This document shows, piece by piece, positions 25,971 to 35,638 of a DNA stretch of 35,666 bases. Every line of letters begins with the position of its first letter. Position 1 is the first letter of the stretch. The notes below the pieces were generated by a model. It was not told where the DNA came from. It worked only from the letters and a program-made list of their open reading frames with translations, and searched no databases. Source of the DNA: Curvivirga aplysinae (lineage in GTDB: Bacteria > Pseudomonadota > Alphaproteobacteria > UBA8366 > Aestuariispiraceae); contig NZ_SMMC01000201.1 of NCBI RefSeq assembly GCF_009711445.1, positions 6,505-42,170 of the forward strand, read 5' to 3'. The position numbers and the translations under genes were made by a program.

Positions 25971-28838
25971 CTACTCAGCAGCCTGTTTGCTGAGATATGG
26001 CTGCAAATAGTGACCCGTATAACTGCCAGATACTGCGGCTACATCTTCAGGTGTGCCCATAGCAACAATTTCACCACCTTTATCGCCACCATCTGGACCA
26101 ATATCGATGATCCAGTCGGCTGTCTTGATTACCTCAAGATTATGTTCAATGACGACAACTGTATTACCAGTATCAACAAGGGTTTGTAGAACTTCCAATA
26201 ACTTGCGAACATCCTCGAAATGTAGACCGGTGGTTGGCTCATCAAGGATGTATAAAGTTTTGCCAGTCGCACGGCGGCTTAATTCTTTGGCAAGTTTTAC
26301 ACGCTGAGCCTCGCCGCCTGATAGGGTGGTAGCTTGTTGCCCAACTTTAATATAGCCAAGGCCAACCTTTTGCAGAGTGATCATCTTATCGCGGATGGAT
26401 GGCACAGCCTTAAAGAATTCAGCAGCTTCGTCCACTGTCATATCTAAAACGTCAGAAATGGATTTATCTTTATATTTAACTTCCAATGTTTCACGATTAT
26501 AGCGATGACCTTTACATTGATCACATTGTACATAAACGTCTGGTAGGAAATGCATCTCGATTTTGATAACACCATCCCCTTGGCATGCTTCACACCGCCC
26601 ACCTTTTACGTTGAATGAGAAACGTCCCGCGGCATATCCACGTGTTTTGGCTTCTGGTAATCCAGCAAACCATTCGCGAATTGGCGTGAAGGCACCTGTA
26701 TATGTCGCAGGGTTTGAGCGCGGTGTCCGACCAATAGGGGACTGGTCAATATCAATTACCTTATCCAGATGCTGGATGCCTTTTAATTCATCATAAAGCC
26801 CCGGTTGCTCACGTGATCCCATGAGGTCACGGCTTAGGGCTTTCCAAAGTGTTTCGATGGTTAATGTGGATTTACCACTACCGGAGACACCAGTGATACA
26901 TGTGAATGTGCCTAATGGAATTTCTGCAGTTACCTTTTTAAGGTTATTGCTGCGTGCACCAGATAGAACTAGTTTTTTGTTATTCTTGGCTTTACGACGC
27001 TTCGCAGGAATTGGGACCTGCATCATGCCAGTGATATATTGTCCTGTGACACTATCTGGGCATTGGAATACTTGATCTGGTGTACCTGCTGCAACAACGG
27101 TACCACCATTCACACCGGCACCAGGTCCCATATCGACCAGATAATCAGCCGCACGGATAGCATCTTCATCATGTTCCACCACGATTACTGTATTCCCAAG
27201 ATCACGAAGACGCTTCAATGTAGCGAGTAGACGATCATTATCACGCTGATGTAGGCCGATAGAGGGTTCATCCAATACATATAATACGCCTGTTAAACCA
27301 GAGCCGATCTGACTTGCTAAACGAATACGCTGACTTTCGCCGCCGGATAATGTACCAGAGTTACGCGAGAGCGTAAGGTATTGTAATCCCACATTATTTA
27401 AGAATCCAAGGCGTTCGTTGATCTCTTTCAAAATGCGATAGGCGATTTCTTGATCTTTTTCCGATAGTTTTTCACCAACAGCATCAAACCATTTACCTGC
27501 TTCGGCAATCGACATTTCAGCGACATTGGCAATATGTTTATCGTCAATTTTGACTGCAAGGGCTTCTTCTTTTAGCCTGTAGCCTAGGCAATGACCGCAA
27601 GCGTGAACCGATTGGTATTTGGACAATTCGTCACGTGACCAGTTACTATCTGTTTCACGGAAACGTCGTTCCATATTATTGATCACACCTTCAAATGGCT
27701 TTTTAGTTTTATAAGTGCGTGATCCATCATCATAGTAAAATTCAACCTCGACCTTACCGGTACCATAAAGCACTGCATTTTGAACTTTCTTTGGCAATTT
27801 GCTAAAGGCGGTGTTTGATTTCTCACCAAAATGCTTAGCAACTGCTTGCAAGGTTTGGCGATAATAAGGTGAACTTGTTTTAGACCACGGCGCGATAGCC
27901 CCATTATCTAATGGCTTATCTTTGTCAGGAATGACCAGCTCTTCATCAAATTCCATATGGGTGCCTAGACCGTCACATACAGGACAAGCACCAAATGGGT
28001 TGTTGAAAGAAAAGAGGCGAGGTTCGATTTCTTCAATCGTAAAGCCACTTTCAGGACAGGCAAAATTCGCGGAAAAGACAGTTTGCTGTCCCGTAGTCGC
28101 ATCTTCAGCAAAGAGAAGACCTTCGGATATGTCTAATGCTGTTTCAATTGAATCTGCCAAACGCGTTGCTAGACCTTCACGCACTACTACCCGGTCAACA
28201 ACCACATCAATGTTATGTTTAAGTTTTTTATCTAGCGCAGGCACATCTTCGATCAAATAAAACTCACCATCAACTTTTGCACGTTGGAAGCCACGTTTCT
28301 GTAGGTCTGCAAATTCTTTACGATATTCCCCTTTGCGACCTCGTACGATGGGAGCAAGAAGATAAAGTTTTGTTCCTTCTTCCATATCCATAATACGGTC
28401 AACCATTTGGGTAACTGTTTGGCTTTGGATTGGAAGGCCAGTGGTAGGAGAATAAGGAATACCAATACGTGCCCAAAGCAGGCGCATATAATCATAAATT
28501 TCTGTGACTGTGCCGACTGTTGAACGCGGGTTTTTTGACGTGGTTTTTTGCTCAATAGAAATAGCAGGGCTTAAACCTTCAATAAGATCAACATCGGGTT
28601 TTTGCATCATTTCAAGGAATTGACGCGCATAAGCAGAGAGGGATTCAACATAACGGCGCTGCCCATCTGCATAGATTGTATCAAAGGCGAGAGAAGACTT
28701 ACCTGAACCTGATAGACCTGTAATCACCACCAGCTGATCTCGTGGTAAATCTACACTTACATCTTTCAGGTTATGCTCACGTGCGCCACGTACGCTGATC
28801 ACTTTTTTATTGGCAGCTACAGGAGTTTCATTATTCAT
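25971..28838 (-). CDS. uvrA: Excinuclease ABC subunit UvrA
   Basis: UvrA is the damage-recognition ATPase of nucleotide excision repair and loads UvrB. The start is set at ATG ending at 28838, where AAGG lies eight bases upstream and the protein opens close to the [19 protein letters not shown] block; the frame extends further upstream without support. The 955-residue protein has two ABC modules (first Walker [10 protein letters not shown] at 41-49, second GVSGSGKST). Two LSGGE/Q signatures and zinc-finger cysteine pairs ([16 protein letters not shown] and CDQCKGHR) are also present. A perfect palindrome lies 41 bp upstream, between uvrA and the divergent EndoU gene. In many bacteria uvrA is LexA-controlled and neighbours ssb, which is not here. 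Confidence 0.97.
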   Translation of the reverse strand: MNNETPVAANKKVISVRGAREHNLKDVSVDLPRDQLVVITGLSGSGKSSLAFDTIYADGQRRYVESLSAYARQFLEMMQKPDVDLIEGLSPAISIEQKTTSKNPRSTVGTVTEIYDYMRLLWARIGIPYSPTTGLPIQSQTVTQMVDRIMDMEEGTKLYLLAPIVRGRKGEYRKEFADLQKRGFQRAKVDGEFYLIEDVPALDKKLKHNIDVVVDRVVVREGLATRLADSIETALDISEGLLFAEDATTGQQTVFSANFACPESGFTIEEIEPRLFSFNNPFGACPVCDGLGTHMEFDEELVIPDKDKPLDNGAIAPWSKTSSPYYRQTLQAVAKHFGEKSNTAFSKLPKKVQNAVLYGTGKVEVEFYYDDGSRTYKTKKPFEGVINNMERRFRETDSNWSRDELSKYQSVHACGHCLGYRLKEEALAVKIDDKHIANVAEMSIAEAGKWFDAVGEKLSEKDQEIAYRILKEINERLGFLNNVGLQYLTLSRNSGTLSGGESQRIRLASQIGSGLTGVLYVLDEPSIGLHQRDNDRLLATLKRLRDLGNTVIVVEHDEDAIRAADYLVDMGPGAGVNGGTVVAAGTPDQVFQCPDSVTGQYITGMMQVPIPAKRRKAKNNKKLVLSGARSNNLKKVTAEIPLGTFTCITGVSGSGKSTLTIETLWKALSRDLMGSREQPGLYDELKGIQHLDKVIDIDQSPIGRTPRSNPATYTGAFTPIREWFAGLPEAKTRGYAAGRFSFNVKGGRCEACQGDGVIKIEMHFLPDVYVQCDQCKGHRYNRETLEVKYKDKSISDVLDMTVDEAAEFFKAVPSIRDKMITLQKVGLGYIKVGQQATTLSGGEAQRVKLAKELSRRATGKTLYILDEPTTGLHFEDVRKLLEVLQTLVDTGNTVVVIEHNLEVIKTADWIIDIGPDGGDKGGEIVAMGTPEDVAAVSGSYTGHYLQPYLSKQAAE

Positions 28839-28878
28839 GTCTTTAGCCTTAAACAAATCGGGTTTATGCTGAAATAAG

Positions 28879-28901
28879 AGATCAACTATATTGGTTGATC
28901 T
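28879..28901. promoter_or_regulatory. Perfect 8-7-8 palindrome between uvrA and the EndoU gene
   Basis: AGATCAAC (28879-28886), a 7-bp spacer and GTTGATCT (28894-28901) form a perfect inverted repeat centred between the divergent genes. It overlaps the -35 of the predicted plus-strand promoter. The N7 spacing is that of alphaproteobacterial LexA boxes (GTTC-N7-GTTC), but the half-sites are CAAC/GTTG, so LexA binding is only a possibility. Confidence 0.55.
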
Positions 28902-28919
28902 TATCAATAATCTTATACG
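28891..28919 (+). promoter_or_regulatory. Predicted promoter of the EndoU gene
   Basis: TTGGTT (28891-28896) and TATACG (28914-28919) are separated by exactly 17 bp. Transcription would begin near 28926, favouring the ATGs at 28939 or 28951 as start codons. The right half of the palindrome overlaps the -35 box. Confidence 0.45.
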
Positions 28920-28950
28920 GCAAAATATGTATATCTGGATGAATCACAAC

Positions 28951-29562
28951 ATGCGAAGCCATCTGTCAAGAAACATAGCGATGTTCACGTTTTTGTCCAT
29001 AGTTTCGTCAGTTCCTACTGACAGCATTATGGCAGGAGAGGCATTGCATTCTTGTGAATATGAAGGATTAAAAACGGAACATACCATTCAGGTGGATTGG
29101 GGGCATATCTTCTGTGGTGATGTAAATCGTAAAAAAACTAAAGGCACTGGCTATCATCATCGCCCAAATGGGGAGGATAGCAATACAGCCTATATAGAAG
29201 ATATTGACCGAAAGAACAGTGAAACAGGTGTTTATGAAGCTTCACCACTTTATGTGTGGGAAGAGGGGAAATGGTATATAAAAAGACGCGGTTCTACATT
29301 TTTTCCAGATCATTGCACAGCAAAACAAGTGATGAATAGTATTGCCTATGCGGCAACTAATGTTCATTGCCGTTACAAGAATGGAAAATGGGGAGGGCTC
29401 TCTGCACCAATACGCAATGAAGGGAATTACTGTTATGGCTCAAATGGAGACGCTTTAATCATCAATGGCTACTTCCGTCGTGATAATGGGCATGTAGCAA
29501 CAGCATGGCCATTGATGAGCAATCAACAACCAGCTTCCTGCATATCTATTGAACACGAGTAA
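28951..29562 (+). CDS. Secreted EndoU-family nuclease-like protein
   Basis: This 203-residue protein (from ATG 28951; ATGs at 28927 and 28939 are alternatives) has a probable signal peptide: MRSHLSRN, a hydrophobic stretch at about 9-21, and a small-residue region before LHSC. The rest resembles bacterial EndoU nuclease domains. VDWGHIFCGDV carries His52, GTGYHHRP carries His69/His70, and KRRGSTFFPDHCTAKQV carries the STFFP signature. These fit the two-histidine RNase fold found in contact-dependent inhibition toxins and in secreted EndoU proteins. Six cysteines suggest disulfides outside the cytoplasm. No immunity gene is evident next to it, as expected if the enzyme is exported. No strong ribosome-binding site is visible. 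It overlaps the convergent TraB/GumN gene by 17 bp. The family call rests on motif recall; the RNA target is unknown. Confidence 0.72.
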   Translation: MRSHLSRNIAMFTFLSIVSSVPTDSIMAGEALHSCEYEGLKTEHTIQVDWGHIFCGDVNRKKTKGTGYHHRPNGEDSNTAYIEDIDRKNSETGVYEASPLYVWEEGKWYIKRRGSTFFPDHCTAKQVMNSIAYAATNVHCRYKNGKWGGLSAPIRNEGNYCYGSNGDALIINGYFRRDNGHVATAWPLMSNQQPASCISIEHE

Positions 29563-30433
29563 TATTATAACCTTTTTGTTCAAGATACCATTGAACAGAT
29601 TTTTCTCCTCCAAGATGGCCTGCACCAACAGCAATAAAAATATTACCTGAACCTTTCATCATTGTATCAATTTGGTTGGCCCAGTTCTTATTTCGATCGA
29701 ATAAAAATGACTTCTGAAGGTTGGGGAATTGACTAAATGTCACATTCATAAAGTCCGCTAGCCCTTCCGTATCACCAGTTTTCCATAAATCTAACATTGT
29801 ATGTAGCATTTCGGGTGAATCCGCCATTTGGATAATAGAATCCTCAAAGAAACGTAGATCATCTTCTGGTGATAAATTTCCAAATAACCCTAGTTGCTGC
29901 TCAATTGTTTCAAGATATCGTATTTCTTTTTTGAACAACTTGGCTGCATTCTCTAGGGATTGGTCGACACCTGATTGAGGATCAATTTGCTCATGCATCA
30001 TCTGTATGTTGAGAAAGGTGAGCGCTGCTAACCAAGGGCGCATTGGCGCTAGTTGCTGTTTGAAATTTTCAGGTAAATTGTATTTTGTGATTAATTGCTT
30101 AAGCGCTGTGTTTGTCTTTGGCGTTAATAAATCAAATAAACTTTGCCCATTTTTGTTTAAACCATATTCTGATATCAGAGCGATCGCTTTCTGACCGGAC
30201 ATTTCATCAAGTGAAACTTCTAAATAGAGAGTATCGGTTTCCGTTAGGGCTTTCGTAATTTTTGGTGTACGCCATTTGATTTTTTTATCTAGCGCATGAA
30301 TTGTTCCAAAAAGCCAAATTTTACTATCATGATCTGATATTAACCATAAAGCTGGGTTCACCTTTTCCGAAGCATATGCAGGTGTAGATAAGACAAAAAG
30401 AGATATAAAGATTAGGGCTAGTTTTTTTAACAT
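29546..30433 (-). CDS. TraB/GumN-family protein
   Basis: This 295-residue exported protein has a signal peptide (MLKKLALIFISLFVLSTPAYA, cut after residue 21). It shows the TraB/GumN family landmarks: WLFGTIHALD (His46), YLEVSLDEM with its Glu, a long helical middle, and the C-terminal FIAVGAGHLGG (His273). The family includes GumN of xanthan clusters, TraB/PrgY and the Tiki proteases, and the GxxH and Glu residues suggest metal-dependent hydrolysis. Function in bacteria is unsettled. It stands alone on the minus strand, right after the RND terminator, and its 3' end overlaps the EndoU gene by 17 bp. Confidence 0.88.
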   Translation of the reverse strand: MLKKLALIFISLFVLSTPAYASEKVNPALWLISDHDSKIWLFGTIHALDKKIKWRTPKITKALTETDTLYLEVSLDEMSGQKAIALISEYGLNKNGQSLFDLLTPKTNTALKQLITKYNLPENFKQQLAPMRPWLAALTFLNIQMMHEQIDPQSGVDQSLENAAKLFKKEIRYLETIEQQLGLFGNLSPEDDLRFFEDSIIQMADSPEMLHTMLDLWKTGDTEGLADFMNVTFSQFPNLQKSFLFDRNKNWANQIDTMMKGSGNIFIAVGAGHLGGEKSVQWYLEQKGYNITRVQ

Positions 30434-30453
30434 CTTATTTTAACTCAAAAAAA

Positions 30454-30482
30454 TCCCCTCTTATTTTTGGAATAAGAGGGGA
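30454..30482 (-). terminator. Intrinsic terminator of the RND efflux operon
   Basis: TCCCCTCTTATT (30454-30465) and AATAAGAGGGGA (30471-30482) form a perfect 12-bp stem with a five-base loop. Read on the minus strand the stem is followed by a run of seven Ts, directly after the RND stop. It is a strong terminator and lies just upstream of the TraB/GumN start. Confidence 0.87.
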
Positions 30483-30489
30483 TATGTAT

Positions 30490-33400
30490 TTATTCAGCTG
30501 CCTCCGCTTCCATATTAGGAGCAGAGTCATCAGTTTTGCCAAGTTTCCTTGTCTTACGTTTATCATACCAGTCTTTGATATTACCACGTAACATTAAGGC
30601 GCATGGGGTTAGAACCAACGTCAATACAGTTGCAAAGGCCAGTCCAAAGGCGATGGCAGTTGAAAGTTGAACCCACCATTGTGTGGAGGGCGCCCCTTGT
30701 GAAATTTCACGAGAAACGAAGTTAATGTTGATCTGCAATACCATAGGCATCAAACCAAGAATGGTTGTGATTGTGGTTAACATAACCGGACGTAAACGCT
30801 GAGCACCTGTTAACAGGATTGCTGTACGTATATCTTTTTCTGTTTGAACCAAACGATCATAGGTATCGATCAACACGATATTATTGTTCACCACGATACC
30901 GGCCAAAGCAATAACGCCAACACCGGACATCACTATGCCGAATGGTTGTCCAATTACCATTAGTCCGATGAAAACGCCTGCGGTAGACATAATAACCGCA
31001 AACAGAATCAAGAAAGCTGAATAGAAGCTGTTAAACTGGGTAACTAGAATCAATGCCATCAGGAATAGGGCGACTGCAAATGCGGATACCAAGAAATCCT
31101 GTGATCTTTGTTGATCTTCATTATCACCCTTGAACGTCACATCAACACCGTCAGGCAGTTCGAAATGTTCCATTGCAGCTTGAATTTCTTTCACTTTGGT
31201 GTCCGCTAGAACACCTTCTGCAACATCAGCTTTCAGGAACATAATACGCTTTGCATCTGTGCGACGTAACAAGCCGGTTTTTTGCTTTGGCGTACGAGTG
31301 ATGAAATTAGATACAGGAACCAAGCCTACACTTGTTTGAATGCGAATGTTATCTAATTGGTTCAAAGTACGATATTCAACAGGATAGCGTGCAAGGATAT
31401 CTACCTCATCATCGCTGCTATCGGGACGATAATCGCTGATTTTCATCCCCTTAGTTACCAGCTGAATTACGTTACCGATAGTGACCACATCTGCACCAAA
31501 TTTGGCGGCTTGTGCACGATCAACATCAAGTTCCCATTCAATTCCAGGAATGGGACGGCTATCTTCAATCTCGACAAGGCCATCAACTGTCTCAAGATAG
31601 GCACGTGCCTGATCTAGAACAGGTTCAATCAGTTCAGGATTCCAGGAAGAGAACTCCAGATGGATAGGTTTACCTTGTTGTGGACCTTCTCTTTGTTGTT
31701 GATGTTCGATCCAAATACCAGTGAGATCTTCTGTTCTTTCACGAAGGTCTGTGGTGATTTCTGTATAAGGACGACGTTCATCCCATGTACGGAACTCTAA
31801 TTGGATTTTACCAATGATATCTTCGGCGGTATCGTCACGCGCTTCAAAATTACCGGCAGAAGAATAGATTGTTTTGAACTCGTCTTTTTCTTCTTGTAAC
31901 TGAAGAACACGGCGTTCAACTTCTTTGGCAAGATAATTTTTTCCTGCACAGACATATTGCCACGGGCATGGATATTGATGATCCCGAGTTCAGGCTCAAT
32001 TTCAGGGAAGAATTCAACGCCTTTACCAATTGCTCCATACAGCATGTAAGTACCAATCAAAATACCGACACCAACAGTTAGACAAGTACCAGGAAAACGT
32101 AATGCGCCACGAAGCATCTTGATATAAAAGGCTGATGGGCCTTTCACATTTGATAAACCGTGCTCACCATGCCCGGCACTTAATTCTTGTGCAATCGCAG
32201 GATCCACATTGGTTTGTTCTAACAGACGTCCCAGAAGTTTGCCAAGCTTTGCACCCAAGAAGAGACCTAGAATAGCTAATAGTACAGCAACTAAAGCAGC
32301 TGCACCACCAAGGAAAGATTCAGTTAATCCCATGCCAATAGCACCAAAAGCAACGGCAAGGGCGATTGAAATCACAAGACGTAACACACCTGCTAAATTC
32401 GCACCTAATACAGGGATGAATACTAATGCCATGGCCAAAGATGCGGTTAATGTCGCAATCAGGGTGATTGGCATATACTTCATAAATTCACCCACAATAT
32501 CTGGCCAGAATAACAAGGGTAAGAATGCCGCCAAAGTCGTTGCCGTTGAGGCAATAATCGGCCAAGCCATTCGTTTAGCAGCTAATCCATAAGCAACTTC
32601 TTTTGGTTCGCCTTCTGCTAGTTTTCTATCAGCATATTCAGTAACAACAATCGCACCATCAACCAGCATACCAACTGATAAAATAAGAGCGAAAAGCACA
32701 ACCACGTTAACTGTAAAACCAACGATATAGAGGAATAATACACCTGCTAAGAAAGAGCCGGGGATGGCTAATCCTACAAGCAAGCCACCGCGCAGACCAA
32801 GAGCGCCCACAATCACAATCATCACAAGCAAGATGGCACTTGTAATGTTATTTTGAAGATCGGTTAGCATATCTTTGATATTGTTAGATTTATCTTGGCT
32901 AAACCCAACCTGGACACCTAATGGGAAACGTTCTGATTCTGCCGTTACAACCTCACGTACTTTTGCAATTGTATCAATGATATTTTCGCCTGTCCGTTTG
33001 GAAACTTCCAATGTCACGGCTGGTTTACCATTCACACGTGCAAAATTGGTTGGGTCTTTAAATGTTTTACGTAATTCAGCAATGTCACCAATACGGATTA
33101 GAGAATCGCCTTCTACCTTAAGAGGCATATCTAAAATATCTTTTGCACTTTCAAACAGGCCTGGAACTTTAACAGAAAAACGTCCTTGGCCTGTATCCAT
33201 AGCACCCGCAGCAATCAAAATGTTTGAGCGGCTTAATGATGTAAAAACTTCATCGGGATTGATATTGTAACTTTCCATTTTCATCGGGTCGATGATTACT
33301 TCAACAGCTTCATCACGATCGCCAATGATATTAACTTCAAGTACAGCTGGTAATGCTTCGATATCGTCTTTCAGTTCATCAGCGATACGAAGTAGTGTTC

Positions 33401-33848
33401 TTTCAGGGACTTGTCCAGCAAGTGTGACTACCAAAACGGGGAATTGACTGAGATTTACCTCATTAACCGATGGCTCATCAGTGTCATCCGGTAATTCTGG
33501 CTTTGCGGTATCTACTTTCTCACGTACATCATCCAATGCAGTATCCGCATCGAAACCGGCATCGAATTCTAAAACAACATTGGCACCACCTTCATAAGCA
33601 GTAGAACGCATTTCTTTAATGCCTTCGATACTGCGGACTTCCTTTTCAATAGGACGAACAAGCAATCGCTCTGCATCTTCTGGTGAAATACCTTCATGAT
33701 GAAGTGATACATAAATCATTGGGATATCGATATCTGGATCAGATTCTTTTGGGATATTGATATAGGCGAGGGCACCAGCAATCAAAATGAACAGCAATAA
33801 GGATAAAGCTGTTCTTGACCGATTGAACGCGGCACTGATTATAGACAT
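30490..33848 (-). pseudogene. RND efflux permease (AcrB/MexF-like), frameshifted at 31937-31942
   Basis: This is an inner-membrane RND drug/proton antiporter, recognised by its N terminus (RSRTALSLLLFILIAGALAYINIPKESDPD) order of porter domains and helix 4 LSVGMLVDGAIVV with Asp397. It is read as two pieces: the first 637 or so codons (from 33848), then a frame change, then the rest to 30490. The shift is in a run of six As in the coding strand (31937-31942); restoring one base gives a continuous 1119-residue protein with no other stop. Between helix 6 and the next porter part, residues about 484-565 are an unusual insertion with two hydrophobic stretches. ATG 33848 has GGAG nine bases upstream. 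It follows the membrane fusion protein by 24 bp. It may be a real pseudogene, a sequencing error, or expressed by slippage. Confidence 0.85.
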
Positions 33849-33872
33849 GTGTTTTCTCCGACTTAATCGATC

Positions 33873-34985
33873 TTAAGAGTTTGAAGCGCTGTTTACATTT
33901 AACGGTGTTGCAGTTACTTGCGCGCCGGCTGCTACAAATTCCTGTCCGACGGCAATGATACGGATATTGTTTGGCAAGCCACTTACCCAGACACCTTTTT
34001 CTGTATCTTCGATAATGTTGACCTGATTAAACTCAACAATGTCATCATCAGAAAGTGTTTTAACCCCAATGTTCCCTGCATTATTTAATGTAAGAAGGGC
34101 AGGGGAAAGCAAATGTGCTTTTGTTTGACCGAGCGGTAATGTCACACTTGCTGTTAAGCCGGATAGAATTTTACCATCAGGGTTAGGTACTTCTACCTTC
34201 ACTTCAAAACTACGTGTGCTTTCCAAGGCAGTAGGAGATATATGACTTACTAAACCTGTAATTTGTTCGCCGTTGATTAATGTGCCTGTTGCCTCAGAAT
34301 CTAATGAAATTGAATTGATTTCTTTTTCTGAAACATAAGCCACAATATAGATTGGGTTCATGTCAACAATTGTTGCGATTGGATCACCTTCTTGAACATA
34401 ATCACCTAGTTCAACACTTTGCGTTTGGATGATACCGTCAAATGGGCTTCGAACACTTGTATTCGCATAGTTTTTTCGTGCGACATGAAGGTCTGATTTT
34501 GCTGACTCCAAATTTGCCAAAGCTTCAGCCTTTCGGATTTGTGAGTTGAAACCTTTTTTTGCAAGTTTGGTTGCAGCTTCAAATTCGATTTCACGTTGTT
34601 CTAAAATTGCTTCTGCGCGTTTGATCTGCGATCCACGATCTTGAATTGCCAATTGGGTGATTAAGGTATTTTTTTCAACTGGATATGTTTCTTCCATATC
34701 TAGCTTTACGATCTTGCCATAGGTTTCAGCCCGAATTGTTGCCACACGGTCATATTGTGTTTGTGCCGTGATTTGTATGGAGGCTTGATGATTAATCGCA
34801 GCTGAGTCCACATAACGAACGGAGGTTTTATAGGAAGGCAGTTTTTCTTCCTGACCAACTTCGTCTAATGGATTTTCAGTATTTGCATGTAAATCCTGAC
34901 CAGACCATAACCAAAGGCCGATACCTGTTGCCAATCCAACAGCGATTAAGACGGAAGGTTTGATATTAAATCGTGATCTTAGCAT
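33873..34985 (-). CDS. RND efflux periplasmic adaptor (membrane fusion protein)
   Basis: This HlyD/AcrA-type adaptor joins the RND pump to an outer-membrane channel. The start is set at ATG ending at 34985: GGAG lies seven bases before it and overlaps the padR end, while the ATG six codons upstream lacks a site. The 370-residue protein has an N-terminal membrane anchor (about 12-28). A lipoyl half with an alpha-helical hairpin (about 105-175) follows, then SVRSPFDGIIQTQSVELGDYVQEG, a beta-barrel domain and a membrane-proximal region. No TolC-like gene is in the window. It is translationally close to padR (4-base gap) and precedes the RND gene. Confidence 0.9.
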   Translation of the reverse strand: MLRSRFNIKPSVLIAVGLATGIGLWLWSGQDLHANTENPLDEVGQEEKLPSYKTSVRYVDSAAINHQASIQITAQTQYDRVATIRAETYGKIVKLDMEETYPVEKNTLITQLAIQDRGSQIKRAEAILEQREIEFEAATKLAKKGFNSQIRKAEALANLESAKSDLHVARKNYANTSVRSPFDGIIQTQSVELGDYVQEGDPIATIVDMNPIYIVAYVSEKEINSISLDSEATGTLINGEQITGLVSHISPTALESTRSFEVKVEVPNPDGKILSGLTASVTLPLGQTKAHLLSPALLTLNNAGNIGVKTLSDDDIVEFNQVNIIEDTEKGVWVSGLPNNIRIIAVGQEFVAAGAQVTATPLNVNSASNS

Positions 34986-34989
34986 GATA

Positions 34990-35550
34990 TTACTCCGCAG
35001 CATCTTGCTTGTTTGCCGGACTGCCGGTCAATGCAGCAGCAATGGCGATATGTTTATTTTCTTCGAGAAATTCTTTCGCGGCTTGGCTCATATGGAGGCC
35101 AAACGCATGCACAAAAGCTTGCCCTTTTGTGAGGGAACCGTTTGGTGAACGTTCAGTTTCAAGCGTGTTAATTTTGTCTTTTAAAGATTTGATACGTTGA
35201 TCGATTGTATTCTCAACGAATGCAGGGGAAAGATATTCAGCAAAGAACATAGAAAATAAGAAGTCAGACTTGAATTTATCTGGCACAGGATTGTTTGAAA
35301 GGGCTTCGATGAGTTCTAAACGACCTTTTGTTGTTATTTTGTAAACGTTTTTTTGTGGTCGATTATCTTGGTCCAATGTCTCGCTTGTTACTAATCCATC
35401 TTGCTCCAGTTTTTTTAGGGCAGGGTAAATTGAGCCAAAACCACCTTCAGCAAAGACACTGAAAGGGCCATCTTCAAACATTTTCCGAATTTCATAGCCG
35501 CTTGCATTATTTAACGCCAATACGCCAAGGCATGATGTTCTAATATCCAT
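34990..35550 (-). CDS. PadR-family transcriptional regulator
   Basis: This 186-residue protein has the N-terminal winged-helix domain of PadR repressors. It opens MDIRTSCLGVLALNNASGYEIRK, followed by the recognition region GGFGSIYPALKKLEQDGLV and the wing NVYKITTKGRLEL. A C-terminal helical dimerisation part (about 90-160) and an Ala-rich tail follow. PadR proteins usually bind phenolics, bile acids or drugs and repress neighbouring efflux genes. As first gene of this operon it probably controls the adaptor and RND genes and itself, through the inverted repeat in its promoter. Confidence 0.9.
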   Translation of the reverse strand: MDIRTSCLGVLALNNASGYEIRKMFEDGPFSVFAEGGFGSIYPALKKLEQDGLVTSETLDQDNRPQKNVYKITTKGRLELIEALSNNPVPDKFKSDFLFSMFFAEYLSPAFVENTIDQRIKSLKDKINTLETERSPNGSLTKGQAFVHAFGLHMSQAAKEFLEENKHIAIAAALTGSPANKQDAAE

Positions 35551-35580
35551 TTTCGAATCCAGTTTATATGCGATTAGGTT

Positions 35581-35593
35581 TCACATTATGTGA
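35581..35593. promoter_or_regulatory. 13-bp palindrome in the padR leader
   Basis: TCACAT-T-ATGTGA is a perfect palindrome 31 bp upstream of the padR ATG, within the predicted leader. ACAT/ATGT half-sites are like those reported for some PadR operators, so it is a candidate second site. Confidence 0.4.
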
Positions 35594-35606
35594 TGTGCCT
35601 TATTAA

Positions 35607-35638
35607 GAAATATATTTTCCCTATATATTTCGTGCCAA
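35607..35638 (-). promoter_or_regulatory. padR promoter overlapped by a 9-7-9 inverted repeat
   Basis: On the minus strand TTGGCA (35633-35638) and TATATT (35609-35614) with an 18-bp spacer form a promoter for the padR operon. GAAATATAT (35607-35615), a 7-bp spacer and ATATATTTC (35623-35631) form a perfect inverted repeat covering the -10 and most of the spacer. Protein bound there would exclude RNA polymerase. Autoregulation by PadR is inferred. Confidence 0.5.

Noticed and set aside
27922-28260. 112-codon plus-strand frame inside uvrA
   Set aside because: Ser/Thr/Arg-rich shadow of the conserved UvrA zinc-finger region.
28839-28907. Upstream extension of uvrA to 28907
   Set aside because: It would run through the palindrome between the divergent genes, and the ATG ending at 28838 has AAGG at a good distance and the normal UvrA start.
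31357-31617. 86-codon plus-strand frame opposite the RND gene
   Set aside because: The minus strand here translates into continuous RND sequence across the frameshifted part, so the plus frame is a shadow.
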